From contig NZ_AP024480.1 of NCBI RefSeq assembly GCF_017347585.1, positions 1,200,001 to 1,264,000 on the forward strand: a stretch of DNA of 64,000 nucleotides. Direction: 5' to 3'. A program made the position numbers and the translations under genes. Of the stretch, positions 63,503 to 64,000 are shown in pieces. A model generated the notes under the pieces. It was not told the DNA's origin. It saw only the letters and a program-made list of their open reading frames with translations, and ran no database searches. Within the stretch, counting starts at the first letter, position 1. Each line of letters starts with the position of its first letter. The stretch is from Caldicellulosiruptor diazotrophicus (GTDB lineage Bacteria; Bacillota; Thermoanaerobacteria; Caldicellulosiruptorales; Caldicellulosiruptoraceae).

Positions 63503-64000
63503 CACAACTCTCCTTTCATTAAGTCATATCCAAGTTTTTGTAGCATGATGTTTAGTTTGTACAATGGAAGACCAACTACATTGTAAAAACAGCCCTCTAT
63601 CCTTTCAACAATTAAGCTTCCAAAACCTTGGATTGCATATGCCCCTGCTTTATCAAAAGGCTCTTTTGTTGAGATATATCTTAAAATCTCTTCATCGGAC
63701 ATATGCTTTATATAAACGTTACTTTTTTCGTATTCCACCAAAATTCTCTCGCTTGGTCCATCAATTATACATACACCGGTGTAAACAGTATGCCACTTAC
63801 CGCTTATTTTTCTGAGCATCCAGAAAGCTTCATCTTCATTTGAGGGCTTTCCAAGAATGACTTCTTCAACATACACCACAGTGTCAGCTGCAATAACCAA
63901 GCTGCACTTTTTATCCTCTCCAAGTTTTTCAAAAATCTTTTGAGCTTTCTTTTTAGCAAGCTGCATTACATTTTCTTCAACCGAAAGACTTTGATCTATA
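63502..64000 (-). CDS. maf: Maf nucleotide pyrophosphatase (5' end beyond window)
   Basis: House-cleaning nucleoside triphosphate pyrophosphatase of the Maf/YhdE type. The frame is open to the right edge and reads [19 protein letters not shown], then [20 protein letters not shown] and [20 protein letters not shown], with [20 protein letters not shown] near the end. The first 30 or so residues, with the SSSPRR motif, lie beyond position 64000. The maf-mreB neighbourhood is common in Firmicutes. Confidence 0.95.
   Translation of the reverse strand, partial: IDQSLSVEENVMQLAKKKAQKIFEKLGEDKKCSLVIAADTVVYVEEVILGKPSNEDEAFWMLRKISGKWHTVYTGVCIIDGPSERILVEYEKSNVYIKHMSDEEILRYISTKEPFDKAGAYAIQGFGSLIVERIEGCFYNVVGLPLYKLNIMLQKLGYDLMKGEL

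Noticed and set aside
1-64000. CRISPR arrays, tRNA and rRNA genes, prophage genes
   Set aside because: No evenly spaced repeats, no tRNA-like cloverleaf with a CCA-proximal stem and no rRNA or phage structural genes were seen when reading both strands.

Overview
The window reads as ordinary chromosome of an AT-rich, low-GC Gram-positive bacterium of the class Clostridia. Gene content and order (nadK-argR-recN-spoIVB-spo0A, divIVA-ylmH-yggT-sepF-yggS, mreBCD-mrdA-minCDE-rodA, and an IspH/ribosomal S1 fusion) fit a thermophilic anaerobe of the Caldicellulosiruptor type. That assignment is inference from gene content, not from a search. Almost every gene is on the minus strand. The exceptions are mtnP-mtnA and one small accessory gene at 6904.

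Layout. 1-2400: pyrimidine operon pyrR-uraA-pyrB (pyrB runs off the left edge) behind a PyrR-type attenuator. 2420-4803: rluD, lspA, a yteA-like gene and a DUF5665 gene. 4904-6713: mtnP-mtnA, methylthioadenosine salvage. 6800-18000: an accessory island. It holds a BlaI-type repressor, an M56 (BlaR1-like) membrane metallopeptidase, three secreted cysteine-peptidase-type proteins (NlpC/P60, amidase_6-like, C39-like), two membrane-anchored propeller-like proteins, a lipoprotein, an IS256-type remnant and a second, collapsed copy of blaI with its promoter. 18174-35638: aroB, then long housekeeping operons (ileS to spoVB-like; spo0A to nadK). 35669-46328: hit, alaS, an AI-2E family permease, ispH-rpsA, plsC, cmk, aroH, hutP, a phosphatase, a frameshifted RpiR regulator and a YpmA-like gene. 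46451-50036: a four-gene biotin-dependent carboxyltransferase operon. 50239-51953: polyamine genes speE-speB. 52030-64000: cell-envelope and division genes from maf and mreB down through SteA/SteB-like proteins to an MraY-like enzyme.

The most unusual part is the island. TACA-NN-TGTA dyads, the form expected for BlaI/MecI operators, lie in or beside sigma-A-type promoters in front of blaI-M56, the NlpC/P60 operon, the orphan gene at 6904 and the blaI relic that precedes the C39 operon. No beta-lactamase or penicillin-binding sensor is present. Instead, the extracytoplasmic tail of the M56 protein is closely similar to the N-terminal domain of the amidase encoded in the same operon, so sensor and effector share a domain. 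Several island genes look damaged: a premature TAG removes the NlpC/P60 catalytic His, a T8 tract puts a propeller gene out of frame, and the C39 gene carries a stop plus a frameshift.

Outside the island, points worth attention are an rluD gene that seems to need an ATT start, a frameshift inside the helix-turn-helix of an RpiR regulator, a complete transcarboxylase-like gene set, a sigma-H-like promoter before spo0A, and two genes of about 50 codons (39890 and 46164) that are easily missed.
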